DNA of 64,000 nt from an uncultured Christensenella sp. (GCA_910584815.1 CAJUBT010000006.1:6933-70932); one strand, 5' to 3'; shown: positions 1-7,593, counted from the stretch's first letter. Made by a program: numbers and translations. Notes: a model not told the origin generated them from the letters alone.

Positions 1-2
1 AA

Positions 3-125
3 TTGCTTTTTGAAATTATATTCTCTCCTATTGGCTTTAAAGTTTGTAAAAATTGGGAAAAAAATAATGTTGGAATAGAATACCTAAATTACTGTAACGA
101 AAAAAAATTAAATAAAAACACATAA
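3..125 (+). CDS. C-terminal end of an unknown protein (5' truncated)
   Basis: An open frame enters from the left edge and ends at TAA (123-125), giving about 40 residues that include SPIGFKVCKNWEK and end KKLNKNT. Mixed composition with Trp, Cys and Gly-Phe residues in so AT-rich a region suggests real coding sequence rather than chance. No family is recognisable from this tail. A short hairpin (137-155, 8-bp arms, no U-tract) follows. It is separated from the next plus-strand gene by about 225 bases of A/T sequence with no other structure I can see. Confidence 0.5.
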   Translation: MLFEIIFSPIGFKVCKNWEKNNVGIEYLNYCNEKKLNKNT

Positions 126-350
126 TTAATGGTGTTGTTAAAATAAAATTTTAACTATAAAATAATATTACCAAAGTATATTTAAAATTTTGTAAAAAAG
201 TTTATGGTCATAAAAAAAGCTTTTCTATGTAACAAATAAAACAGTGCCATTTTAGTTATGCTAAAAAAATAACTTGCATAAATAAAAGATATAAAACCTT
301 TTAAATTTAGTTTTAATAAATTATTTTACATTTTTAAAAGAGAGAAAAAT

Positions 351-995
351 ATGAATGTTTTAATAACAGGAACAAGTAAAGGCATAGGCAAAGAAATTGC
401 AATAAAGTTTTTAAATAATAATTATAAAGTTTTTGGCTTTGATGTGCTTGATAGTGCAATAGAAAATAAAAACTACACTCATTTTAAAACAGACATTAAA
501 CAAAAAAATTTACCAGATTTAAAAGATGTTAACATTTTAATTAACAATGCTGGCACACAAAATAACCAAGATATAGACAACAACCTTAAAGGCACAATTA
601 ATATAACCGAAAAATATGGCATACAACCAAACATTAAAGCCATTGTAAATATTTGCTCTACCTCCGCCCACAATGGTGCAGAGTTCCCAGAATATTGTGC
701 AAGCAAAGGAGGAATTTTAAGTTATACAAAAAATGTTGCAAGTAGGGTGGCGCATTTTGGGGCAACTTGCAATAGCATATCTCCTGGTGGAGTTATAACC
801 GAACTTAACAAACATATTTTAGAAAATGAAAATTTATGGCAACAAGTTTTAAACGAAACCACCCTAAATAAATGGGCTACTGCCAAAGAGATTGCCGAAT
901 GGGTTTATTTTGTTGCTGTTGTTAATAAGTCTATGACAGCACAAGACATTATTATAGATAATGGAGAAATTAGTAAGTTTAATTTTATATGGTAA
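351..995 (+). CDS. SDR-family NAD(P)-dependent oxidoreductase
   Basis: A 214-residue classical short-chain dehydrogenase/reductase. Visible hallmarks are the N-terminal Rossmann glycine motif TGTSKGIG (residues 6-13), the NNAG motif (65-68), a serine in STSAHNG (about 103-105), and the YxxxK pair as YCASK (Tyr115, Lys119), followed by a PGG segment typical of SDRs. These imply NAD(P)H-dependent oxidation or reduction of a carbonyl or hydroxyl in the cytoplasm; the substrate cannot be told. It is somewhat shorter than the usual 240-260 residues, mostly between the dinucleotide-binding strands. The start is supported by a purine-rich AAAGAGAG about 7 bases upstream. It appears to be a single-gene unit closed by a hairpin at 1005-1038. 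FabG-like or sugar/aldehyde reductase roles are equally possible. Confidence 0.9.
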   Translation: MNVLITGTSKGIGKEIAIKFLNNNYKVFGFDVLDSAIENKNYTHFKTDIKQKNLPDLKDVNILINNAGTQNNQDIDNNLKGTINITEKYGIQPNIKAIVNICSTSAHNGAEFPEYCASKGGILSYTKNVASRVAHFGATCNSISPGGVITELNKHILENENLWQQVLNETTLNKWATAKEIAEWVYFVAVVNKSMTAQDIIIDNGEISKFNFIW

Positions 996-1004
996 CTAAT
1001 ATGA

Positions 1005-1038
1005 AAAAAAAGTAGTAATTAATTTTACTACCTTTTTT
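1005..1038. terminator. Bidirectional intrinsic terminator between SDR gene and pflA
   Basis: Perfect 7-bp stem GTAGTAA (1012-1018) / TTACTAC (1025-1031) flanked by an A-run on the left and a T-run on the right. It can therefore act for the plus-strand SDR gene and for the convergent minus-strand gene ending at 1221. Confidence 0.75.
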
Positions 1039-1220
1039 AATTTTTTTAACTTATATATTTTTTCTATAGTTTTATATATATAACTAAAAAACGAGAAAAT
1101 ATTAAAATTTTTTATTTAAGTGATATTTAAATTTAAACAAATATTTATAAATGTGCTTTTTAATTTATTAAAGCATAAAAAATTAACTATCAAAAATTAT
1201 TAAAACTATAAGCAAATTTT

Positions 1221-2054
1221 TTAGCAAAAATGGGTTGTTGACTTTTTACCTTTTTTAGATTTTGCCAAACCACATTTTTCTACTTTACAATTTGAATTTT
1301 TAGTTTGGTTGATTGCCGAAACACCTTCTAAATTATCTTTACTAAGCAAAAGTTTTTGCAATTCGTTGCACTTTTTTTTATCCATTGGCTTTGTATCTTT
1401 TAAACGATATTCCAAACCTAATTTTTCGTATTTACTTTTTGCCATATCGTGATAAGGTAATAACTCAACCTTTTTAACATTTTTTAGTTTAGAAATAAAT
1501 TTTTTTAAACTTAAAATGTTTTCCTCTGTATCGTTTATTCCTGGCACTATAACTTGCCTTAACCACAGGTCTATTTTTTTCTTTTGTACACAATTTAAAA
1601 ACTTATTAAATTTATCTATTTCAAGCCCAGTTAATTTTTTGTAATCTTCAGCTTCAACAGCTTTAATATCTAAAATAATAGTATCTACAAAATTTAAAAG
1701 TTCTTCAAAATCTTCTCCAACACCAGATGTATCAAGTGCTGTGTTTATGCCATTTGCTTTACAAAGTTTAAGTGTTTCTAACAAAAACTTTGGTTGCTTT
1801 AAGGGCTCACCACCAGAAAAAGTTACTCCGCCTTCTTCTCCAAAATAACTTTTATATCTAACAATTTTATTTAAAACTTGTTCTGGAGTCATAAGTTTTT
1901 TTTCATCATTAAAAAAAGCGATATCCGGGTTGTGACAATATAAACATCTTAATGGGCAACCCTGCATAAAAACAATAACTCTTATACCAGGCCCATCAAC
2001 AAAACCAGTTGTTTCTATGCTTGCAACATTACCTAAAGTTTGTTTACTACTCAT
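1221..2054 (-). CDS. pflA: Pyruvate formate-lyase activating enzyme (radical SAM)
   Basis: This glycyl-radical-enzyme activase uses a 4Fe-4S cluster and S-adenosylmethionine to put the glycyl radical on pyruvate formate-lyase (family knowledge). The cluster motif CPLRCLYC (Cys33, Cys37, Cys40) has the CxxxCxxC spacing of radical SAM enzymes. The N-terminus ETTGFVDGPGIRVIVFMQGC and the TFSGGEP motif (about 78-84) match PflA closely, and LLPYH appears near the expected C-terminus. The protein has 277 residues, about 30 more than usual. The extra tail is Lys/Ser-rich with three cysteines (CKVEKC and a C-terminal HFC). The start ATG follows AAGG/TTAGG-like sequence. No pyruvate formate-lyase gene lies nearby, so it is unlinked from its substrate here, or it activates another glycyl radical enzyme. 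Confidence 0.93.
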   Translation of the reverse strand: MSSKQTLGNVASIETTGFVDGPGIRVIVFMQGCPLRCLYCHNPDIAFFNDEKKLMTPEQVLNKIVRYKSYFGEEGGVTFSGGEPLKQPKFLLETLKLCKANGINTALDTSGVGEDFEELLNFVDTIILDIKAVEAEDYKKLTGLEIDKFNKFLNCVQKKKIDLWLRQVIVPGINDTEENILSLKKFISKLKNVKKVELLPYHDMAKSKYEKLGLEYRLKDTKPMDKKKCNELQKLLLSKDNLEGVSAINQTKNSNCKVEKCGLAKSKKGKKSTTHFC

Positions 2055-2195
2055 AGTTTTTACCTAACCTTATTATTAATTGATATTTTACTAAAAATTA
2101 TAAATTTTTCAAACTATTAATTAAAACTTTTCCACAAATTTATTACAAAATGTGCATAAAATAACTAAACAAAATTAAAATTAACAATTATTATA

Positions 2196-2228
2196 AATAA
2201 AAACTCCATCCAATAAAGACAGAGTTTT
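2196..2228 (-). terminator. Terminator of the ATP-grasp gene
   Basis: On the minus strand, AAAACTCTGTC (2228-2218) pairs with GATGGAGTTTT (2210-2200) as an 11-bp stem with two G-U pairs and a 7-base loop, followed by TTTTTATTT. It lies about 50 bases after the stop of the ATP-grasp gene. Confidence 0.75.
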
Positions 2229-2279
2229 GTTATTTTTTCTGATTATTTCAAAAATTAATTACTAATTAAAATGGTTTTG

Positions 2280-4028
2280 TTATTTTGCAATTTCCATTGC
2301 TAAATCTAAGCCTGAAGGTGCGAAAATGTAAGTTGGGTCGGTAGTAATTTGACTTTGATTTACAATTTGAGTTTGAGATAAAGATGCTTGATATAAAGCC
2401 CTTATTGGGTCAACCCAGTTTTCTGCTAAAACAGAATTTCCATTTTCATCTATTGTGAAAGGTGCTGTTTCACTATCTGCAACTCCATTAATTCTTAAGA
2501 ATTGAGAACCTTCTGGAACATAGTCGCCTTGTGCAGCACTTACCGTGTTAATTCTAACAACAGTTTCAGTTTCTGTTATGTCAACACTTGGCATTTCTTC
2601 TAATTGTCTGTCTTGTTGTAAATCCCAAATATACTCGCCAGAGGCATCTCTATTAACAGCATAATCTCCTGCAGCAAGGTCTACTGTACTGAAGCAATCT
2701 TCCTTTGCACAAACTTTAATGTAGAATGGGCTTGGAATTTTGCTAGAAGCATCATAAATTTCTTTTGACCTCTCTCCCATTTCTGTTAAGTAACTAGCCA
2801 CTTCGGCGTTTTTCAAATCGGCATAATTTAATAAGAAAGCTTCTCTGTGTATGCCTGGTAACCCGTGTGCTTCGTTATTTAAACTTGCACTTTCGGTTGG
2901 ACCTTGTTGACGGTCGTTAAGTTCGTTTATGTAAACTTGACCTTCTTTTGTTATTATTAAATCTAGCCCACACATTCCAACTTTTCCACGAAGTGCCATA
3001 AATGTGCCGAGTTTGCTGCCTATGTTGTAAATTTCTTCCATAATTTCTGGTTTGAAATTATAGTTAAGTTGGTTGCCAACCCCGTTTGTTTCACTTGAGG
3101 TTAGTTCGGCATCTCCCACAACTTTTAGTGTGCCAGGTTGAACATTAACAACAATATTATCTTCACTAATACCTAACTTTTCAGCACGGTCCTTTAAACT
3201 GGTTAAAGCAGCTGGAGTAAATCTACTCTCTTCTGGTAAAAGTTCGCCTTTAACAGCACCTAACATTGTTTCACTTGGAACGGTGTTGCCAACACATAAA
3301 GAAAGGTTACTATTACTACCCGAAACAAACTGAGAAACCTTTAAGTAACAAGGTCTTTCTCTTGAAACAATTTGTTGGAATTCTTCAAAAGTGCTTGCTA
3401 TTTCTGTGCTGTGACCACCGCCTTGTTCTGTGTTACCTTCACCACATTCCTGAATAACAATTCTACCTTGTTCATCCGCTAAAGATTTATATAAAAATTC
3501 ACTTTGTAAACCTGTTAAAGGTTTATTGTTTCTAATAACTTTAGAAGGAATAATATGTTTTGAAAGCCCTGCTTGAGTTAAAATATCGGTTAAGTTGGCT
3601 TTTTCTTCGAAGTAGTCTCTAAAATTTTGTTCGCTTGTTGCCACAACTCTGCCACCAAGTCTTTCTTGAATACTTCTTGCCCAGAACATATCTCCAACTG
3701 GCGCATAGTTGAAGGTTGCAAATTTATCTTGTACTAAACCTTGAGGAAAGCAAGTAACAATATTCTTTGCAAGGTCTATTGTTCTGTCGTTAAAAGCATC
3801 GTATGGCAAAGTAAATTGTGGGACATTTGGGAAGAATTGCTGTCCATTACTTCCTCCTGCTATATATGCCCTACCTCCACTTGCAACAAACTCGCTTAAA
3901 ATTCCTCCACGCTGAGTAGCATAATCTGCCATTAAAATTGGAATGTTGTTTGCGGCATAAGCCTGTGCCAATTTATCGAATAATTCTAATTCTTTAACGG
4001 TCAATCGGTTTAAATTTTCGTTTCTCAT
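2280..4028 (-). CDS. ATP-grasp domain enzyme of unknown substrate, attenuator-controlled
   Basis: A 582-residue soluble protein. The stretch GKVGMCGLDLIITKEGQVY followed by INELNDRQQGPTE (about 345-385) matches the C-terminal Mg/ATP-binding lobe of ATP-grasp enzymes, with acidic metal ligands and Asn/Arg in E-x-N-x-R style. Residues 60-340 look like the pre-ATP-grasp and central domains, and about 180 residues after the ATP-grasp core are unassigned. ATP-grasp enzymes join a carboxylate to an amine, thiol or acid via an acyl-phosphate; amino-acid or peptide ligase activity is the natural guess but is not proven. The start ATG follows AGAAGGA. It is a single-gene transcription unit with its own promoter, leader peptide and attenuator (4103-4301). 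That arrangement suggests a link to aromatic amino-acid supply. Its amino-acid make-up is poorer in Lys/Asn/Ile and richer in Ala/Gly/Gln than its neighbours, which fits high expression or transfer. Confidence 0.75.
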   Translation of the reverse strand: MRNENLNRLTVKELELFDKLAQAYAANNIPILMADYATQRGGILSEFVASGGRAYIAGGSNGQQFFPNVPQFTLPYDAFNDRTIDLAKNIVTCFPQGLVQDKFATFNYAPVGDMFWARSIQERLGGRVVATSEQNFRDYFEEKANLTDILTQAGLSKHIIPSKVIRNNKPLTGLQSEFLYKSLADEQGRIVIQECGEGNTEQGGGHSTEIASTFEEFQQIVSRERPCYLKVSQFVSGSNSNLSLCVGNTVPSETMLGAVKGELLPEESRFTPAALTSLKDRAEKLGISEDNIVVNVQPGTLKVVGDAELTSSETNGVGNQLNYNFKPEIMEEIYNIGSKLGTFMALRGKVGMCGLDLIITKEGQVYINELNDRQQGPTESASLNNEAHGLPGIHREAFLLNYADLKNAEVASYLTEMGERSKEIYDASSKIPSPFYIKVCAKEDCFSTVDLAAGDYAVNRDASGEYIWDLQQDRQLEEMPSVDITETETVVRINTVSAAQGDYVPEGSQFLRINGVADSETAPFTIDENGNSVLAENWVDPIRALYQASLSQTQIVNQSQITTDPTYIFAPSGLDLAMEIAK

Positions 4029-4102
4029 AATTGTGTCCTTCTTTTTAAATAAATACCTTTTTTATAATTTAATTTTGTTTTAGGTTAAATAAATTTATGC
4101 AA

Positions 4103-4135
4103 CAAAAAACCACATATATCGCTATATGTGGTTTT
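4103..4135 (-). terminator. Attenuator terminator (arms 3:4) ahead of the ATP-grasp gene
   Basis: On the minus strand, CCACATATA (4131-4123) and TATATGTGG (4118-4110) form a perfect 9-bp stem closed by a GCGA (GNRA-type) loop. Flanking A/T pairs extend it and a T6 run follows, so it is a strong intrinsic terminator. It lies between the leader peptide and the ATP-grasp start 75 bases downstream. Its 5' arm can instead pair with 4185-4177 of the leader transcript. Confidence 0.88.
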
Positions 4136-4197
4136 ATATTTCTTTTATTCCTTTAAAAAATGCAAGAAAAAAATATCACATACAGCGTCTATATGCG
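4122..4197 (-). promoter_or_regulatory. Mutually exclusive pairing arms 1:2 and 2:3 of a trp-type attenuator
   Basis: Arm 1 is CGCATATAG (4197-4189). Arm 2 is CTGTATGTG (4185-4177). Arm 3 is CACATATAG (4130-4122), the 5' side of the terminator. Arms 1:2 pair over 9 bp with two G-U. Arms 2:3 pair over 9 bp with one G-U, which would disrupt the 3:4 terminator. Arm 1 lies just 3' of the aromatic codons and arm 2 overlaps the leader stop codon. A ribosome stalled on the last aromatic codons would cover arm 1 and free arm 2 for antitermination. A ribosome reaching the stop would cover arm 2 and allow termination. This is the geometry of trp/phe operon attenuators. Confidence 0.8.
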
Positions 4198-4247
4198 GTT
4201 TTAAAATAAAAGTACCAGAAAGCAATATTTTTTTCTGTGAATTTCAT
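4176..4247 (-). CDS. 23-residue aromatic leader peptide (attenuation sensor)
   Basis: A short ORF with a near-ideal ribosome site (TAAGGAG, 6 bases before ATG at 4247), ending at TGA (4178-4176). The peptide begins MKFTEKNIA, continues with six consecutive aromatic residues FWYFYF (codons 10-15), and ends KTAYRRCM, so 8 of 23 residues are aromatic. The start lies only about 18-20 bases after the predicted transcription start. The position of the aromatic run relative to the hairpins is what a Phe/Tyr-sensing leader needs. It is too short for ordinary ORF calling. If TGA were read through, the frame would stay open for 14 more codons to a TAA just before the terminator. Confidence 0.85.
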   Translation of the reverse strand: MKFTEKNIAFWYFYFKTAYRRCM

Positions 4248-4271
4248 AAATTTCTCCTTAAAACTAATAAA

Positions 4272-4301
4272 AGTTTAGCACAAGCATAATTAATTTGTCA
4301 A
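4272..4301 (-). promoter_or_regulatory. Sigma-70-type promoter of leader peptide and ATP-grasp gene
   Basis: Perfect -35 TTGACA (4301-4296), 18-base spacer ending in an extended -10 TGC, then -10 TAAACT (4277-4272). Predicted start is near 4265, just upstream of the leader ribosome site. Confidence 0.8.
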
Positions 4302-4482
4302 TATCTAAAAGCAATTTTTTTTAAAAATATTTATGTTTTTTTATTATTTTTACTTAACTTTTACAAAAATTATTACTCTTTTATAAAAATTTATATGATA
4401 AAAACCCTTTATTTTGTTCCATTTTAATAAATTTTTTTATTTAATTTAATATTACTTTTTTATTGTTACTTTAAACTGCTCT

Positions 4483-4902
4483 TTAAAATTTAAACAAGTT
4501 TAAACCAATTTCACTATTAAATTCTCTATCAACGGTGCCGTTTATTATAGTTATAACCATTTCACAAGTTGCACTAACAGTTGCTTTATTTAAATGACCG
4601 CCAAAAACTTCACCTTTATCGTTACCTGCACTCATATGAATATGGGCGTAAAAATTATTGTTCATAGTGCTTATTGTGCCAAGTAAAGATACAATTTCAA
4701 AATTACCTGTAAAGGAATTTGCATAGTATTTCTTTTCTTCAACTTTATAAACTCCAACAGTAAAGTTATTAATAGCCCCTAAAGCTTCAACCTTTGCAAG
4801 TTTAATGTTTTCCTTTTCTGCTAACTCTTTTATTTCTTCAAGTATTTCTTCACCTTTATCAATTCTAACAACATAGGTATTATCAAATTTTTTATATTCC
4901 AT
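4483..4902 (-). CDS. PPC (DUF296) domain protein, possible DNA-binding
   Basis: A 139-residue single-domain protein matching the PPC/DUF296 fold. EALGAINNFTVGVY is followed by a beta-rich middle and by the metal-site histidines in HIHMS (His87, His89) and GGHL (His103). In bacteria these are small trimeric proteins often annotated as DNA-binding because of the plant AT-hook homologues; their real role is unsettled. Full length for the family. It lies between ktrA and the attenuated ATP-grasp unit on the same strand, with about 200 bases on the ktrA side, so linkage is loose. The start ATG is followed directly by EYKKF, and AAAAGGG lies upstream. Confidence 0.85.
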   Translation of the reverse strand: MEYKKFDNTYVVRIDKGEEILEEIKELAEKENIKLAKVEALGAINNFTVGVYKVEEKKYYANSFTGNFEIVSLLGTISTMNNNFYAHIHMSAGNDKGEVFGGHLNKATVSATCEMVITIINGTVDREFNSEIGLNLFKF

Positions 4903-5031
4903 TTAAAAACCCTTTTAGTATAATTAAAAATTAATTGTTTGCAATTTATTAACTTAAGCACTAACACCAAAGTAAATAGCACCTATTAAAGCATTTAATT
5001 ATTAAGTAAAATTTCTATACTGCTTAGAAAG

Positions 5032-5061
5032 TTTATCTAGTAAAGAAAGGTGGTAGATAAA
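5032..5061. repeat. 8-bp inverted repeat between ktrA and the PPC gene
   Basis: TTTATCTA (5032-5039) and TAGATAAA (5054-5061) are exact inverted arms separated by 14 bases containing AAAGGTGG. No U-run follows on the minus strand, so it is a poor terminator. It sits about 50 bases beyond the ktrA stop and about 130 bases upstream of the PPC start, and could be an operator. Confidence 0.35.
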
Positions 5062-5110
5062 TTTATTTTATAAAGTTTAAAAAAAATTTATTAATTTTTT
5101 AACTATTATT

Positions 5111-5845
5111 TTATTTATCTTCTAAAGCATCTTTTAAACAATGGCTTGCATCTATAACTTCGCTTGTCATATTGCTTATAACTTCTAGTTTATTGCTTTC
5201 GCCAGCGGCAATTAAAACATCGCCCTTTAAAAATGTGGTTTCTGGCTCTATTGTAACAACACTATTTTCTCTTCTAACAAAAATTATAGACACCTTATAT
5301 TTTTTGCGCACATCAAGTTCTATAATAGTTTTGTTTTGCCAAGAATCTGGAACTGGAACTTCAACAATTTTAAAATTATCGGTTAAATTTAAAATTTCAT
5401 TCATACTAGGGTTTATTAACATATTAGCAACTTTTTTACCCATATAAACCTCTGGGAACACAACCATATCTGCCCCAATGCGTTCAAGCACTTTTTTAAT
5501 TTGCTCGTTCTTTGCCTTTGCAACAACATAATTAACACCTAAATCTTTACAAATTAAAGTGGTTAGAATGCTTGCCTGTAAATCTTTGCCAATACACACA
5601 ATAGCACAATCAAAATTTTGCACACCAAGAGAATGTAAAACATCGGTTCCTGTTGCATCTGCAACAACCGCTCCAGAAACCATTCCCTCCATTTGATTAA
5701 CAGCATCTTTATTTGTATCTATAACCAAAACTTCTTTTCCAAGTTCAGTTAATGTAGTTGCAACACTTTTACCAAACCTTCCAAGCCCAATTACAACAAA
5801 TTGATTCATCTTCTTTAAAATTTTTTTAGTTTCTTGATTTTCCAT
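5111..5845 (-). CDS. ktrA: Potassium uptake regulatory subunit (RCK), KtrA/TrkA family
   Basis: A 244-residue cytoplasmic gating ring subunit of a Ktr-type potassium channel. Residues 14-135 are an RCK-N Rossmann domain with the nucleotide motif GLGRFG (20-25) and an acidic residue ending the second strand (VIDTN). From about residue 160 an RCK-C/TrkA-C domain follows; in relatives this can bind cyclic di-AMP. The N-terminus carries about 12 extra polar residues before MNQFVVIG. The upstream ATG is kept because AAAGGA sits 9 bases before it. It is transcribed after ktrB with a 212-base gap, so it may also have its own promoter. Cofactor (ATP/ADP versus NADH) is not resolvable here. Confidence 0.92.
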   Translation of the reverse strand: MENQETKKILKKMNQFVVIGLGRFGKSVATTLTELGKEVLVIDTNKDAVNQMEGMVSGAVVADATGTDVLHSLGVQNFDCAIVCIGKDLQASILTTLICKDLGVNYVVAKAKNEQIKKVLERIGADMVVFPEVYMGKKVANMLINPSMNEILNLTDNFKIVEVPVPDSWQNKTIIELDVRKKYKVSIIFVRRENSVVTIEPETTFLKGDVLIAAGESNKLEVISNMTSEVIDASHCLKDALEDK

Positions 5846-6057
5846 ACTTTAATTTCCTTTATTTTTTATAGTTCTTAATTCTTTAATAACTTATAATTTT
5901 AAAAATTAATGAAAGTTTTATTTAAAATTCTATGTTTTTTCATTTCAATAATTATTAATTTTTATTATTCAAAAACAACTATTTTAAAAAATTTGTTTAT
6001 TTTAAAAAGTTTTATAAATATTTATAAAAAGTTAAACAACATTTTAAATAGCAGAAT

Positions 6058-7413
6058 TTATCCTACCATTATTTTTGCATCTGGGTATTGAATATCTTGC
6101 TTGCTGCTACCAATTTTGCTACCCATTGCCACTGTTAAGGTTATTGCCCCAACACGCCCAACAAACATTAAAAGAACTAAAATAAGTTTGCTTATAATAC
6201 TTAAATTTGCCGTTATACCAAGGCTTAACCCTACAGTTGAAATTGCAGAAATTGTTTCAAAAACCACTTCTATTGCAGTAACATTATTACCTTCAACTAA
6301 GCAAATTATAAGGGTTGAAAGAACAATTAAAATTAACGCAATGCACACAACTCTTATGCTTTTTTGAATTATTTTGTTAGTAATTTTTCTTTTACAGAAA
6401 GTAACATCTCCACTTGTGTTTGTAGTTCGGAAAATGGCAAGAAGAAGCACCAAAAAAGTTGTTATTTTAATACCACCAGCAGTTGATGAAGAGCCTCCAC
6501 CAATAAACATTAATATGCAAGTTAAAACAATACTACCTTGTGAAAGTTTAGAATAATCTACAGTAAAGAAACCTGCTGTGCGTGGCGTAACGCTACAAAA
6601 TAAACTGTTTAATATTTTCTCCCAAACTGTCATATTACCAATAGTTTCTGGGTTATTCCACTCTAAAACTGCAAACAAAAACGCACTGCCAAAAATTAAA
6701 ACGGCAACCGAAATTAATGTAACTTTACTATGGAGCGACATTTTTTTCTTTTTAAATTTACCACCAATATCAAACAAAACAACATAACCTATTCCACCAA
6801 TAATTATTAAAAACATAATAGGCAAAATAATAAACACATTGCTTGCAAAACCAGATAAACTTACAAATACATTTTCTGTTGTGCCCATAATGTCAAACCC
6901 TGCGTTACAAAAAGCAGATATAGACATAAAAATACTTTTAAAAATACCATTACTCCAACCAAAAGTTGTTATCATAGATGGAGCAAGTGCTACAGCCCCA
7001 ATAAACTCGGTTACAAAAACAAGAATTATTATGTTCCTAACTAACTTTACTATACCCTGAACATTATCCTGATTTAAACTCTCTTGTATTGTTACGCGTT
7101 CTTCATATGTTATACGCTTTTTTATTAACAAAAAAACAAGACTTGTTAGCGTTATAAAACCTAAACCACCTATTTGAATTAACAACAATAACACTATTTG
7201 CCCAAATAATGAAAAATGTACTGCAGTATCTACAACACTTAACCCTGTAACACAAACAGCACTGGTTGATGTTAATAAACTATCTATAAAAGAAAACCAT
7301 TGCCCATCTTTTGAAGATATTGGAAGTGCTAACAAAAAAGTTCCTATTAATATTATTGTTAAAAAACCTAAAATAATCTGCACTGCAGAATTTAACTTTC
7401 TTCGTTTAACCAT
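6058..7413 (-). CDS. ktrB: Potassium uptake transmembrane subunit, KtrB/TrkH family
   Basis: A 451-residue polytopic membrane protein that forms the ion path of a Ktr potassium (or sodium-dependent potassium) uptake system. The four pore-loop filters of the family are visible in order: TSAVCVTGLSVVDT, SAFCNAGFDIMG, TPRTAGFFTVD and SAISTVGLSLGI, each with the central glycine. The segment GGGSSSTAGGIK lies in the expected gating-loop position. Its partner RCK subunit is the next gene downstream. The start MVKRRKLNS has no clear ribosome site, and a TTGAAT-17-TAAAAT promoter ends only 9 bases before the ATG, so the transcript may be almost leaderless. Confidence 0.92.
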   Translation of the reverse strand: MVKRRKLNSAVQIILGFLTIILIGTFLLALPISSKDGQWFSFIDSLLTSTSAVCVTGLSVVDTAVHFSLFGQIVLLLLIQIGGLGFITLTSLVFLLIKKRITYEERVTIQESLNQDNVQGIVKLVRNIIILVFVTEFIGAVALAPSMITTFGWSNGIFKSIFMSISAFCNAGFDIMGTTENVFVSLSGFASNVFIILPIMFLIIIGGIGYVVLFDIGGKFKKKKMSLHSKVTLISVAVLIFGSAFLFAVLEWNNPETIGNMTVWEKILNSLFCSVTPRTAGFFTVDYSKLSQGSIVLTCILMFIGGGSSSTAGGIKITTFLVLLLAIFRTTNTSGDVTFCKRKITNKIIQKSIRVVCIALILIVLSTLIICLVEGNNVTAIEVVFETISAISTVGLSLGITANLSIISKLILVLLMFVGRVGAITLTVAMGSKIGSSKQDIQYPDAKIMVG

Positions 7414-7422
7414 AGTTTAAAT

Positions 7423-7451
7423 ATTTTATCATTATTTTATAATTTATTCAA
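7423..7451 (-). promoter_or_regulatory. Candidate ktrB promoter
   Basis: TTGAAT (7451-7446), 17-base spacer, TAAAAT (7428-7423). The ATG begins at 7413, leaving almost no 5' leader. Confidence 0.45.
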
Positions 7452-7564
7452 CTTAATTAAGGCTTAGTTTTGTTTTTAAAAACAAACTTTTTTCTGCTTT
7501 AATGTCTATAACTAAAATAAAATTTTTAATGCATTATTAATAAATTAGTTTAAAGAAAAAATTA

Positions 7565-7593
7565 TTGCTTTAAACAATATTTAGGTTTATACT
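7565..7593 (+). promoter_or_regulatory. Candidate lysA promoter
   Basis: TTGCTT (7565-7570), 17-base spacer, TATACT (7588-7593). The start codon is 23 bases further on with AAAAGGA between, so there is no room for a lysine riboswitch. Confidence 0.6.

Noticed and set aside
4143..4247. TGA-as-Trp reading that would extend the leader peptide by 14 codons
   Set aside because: All Trp codons in the long genes are TGG and none of them carries an in-frame TGA, so reassignment is not supported; kept only as a note.
5909..6091. 60-residue plus-strand frame overlapping the end of ktrB
   Set aside because: Composed of A/T-driven Phe/Ile/Lys/Asn codons, no ribosome site, and its end is antisense to ktrB.
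7414..7452. Cyclic di-AMP (ydaO-type) riboswitch ahead of ktrB
   Set aside because: Too little sequence between promoter and ATG and no conserved core.
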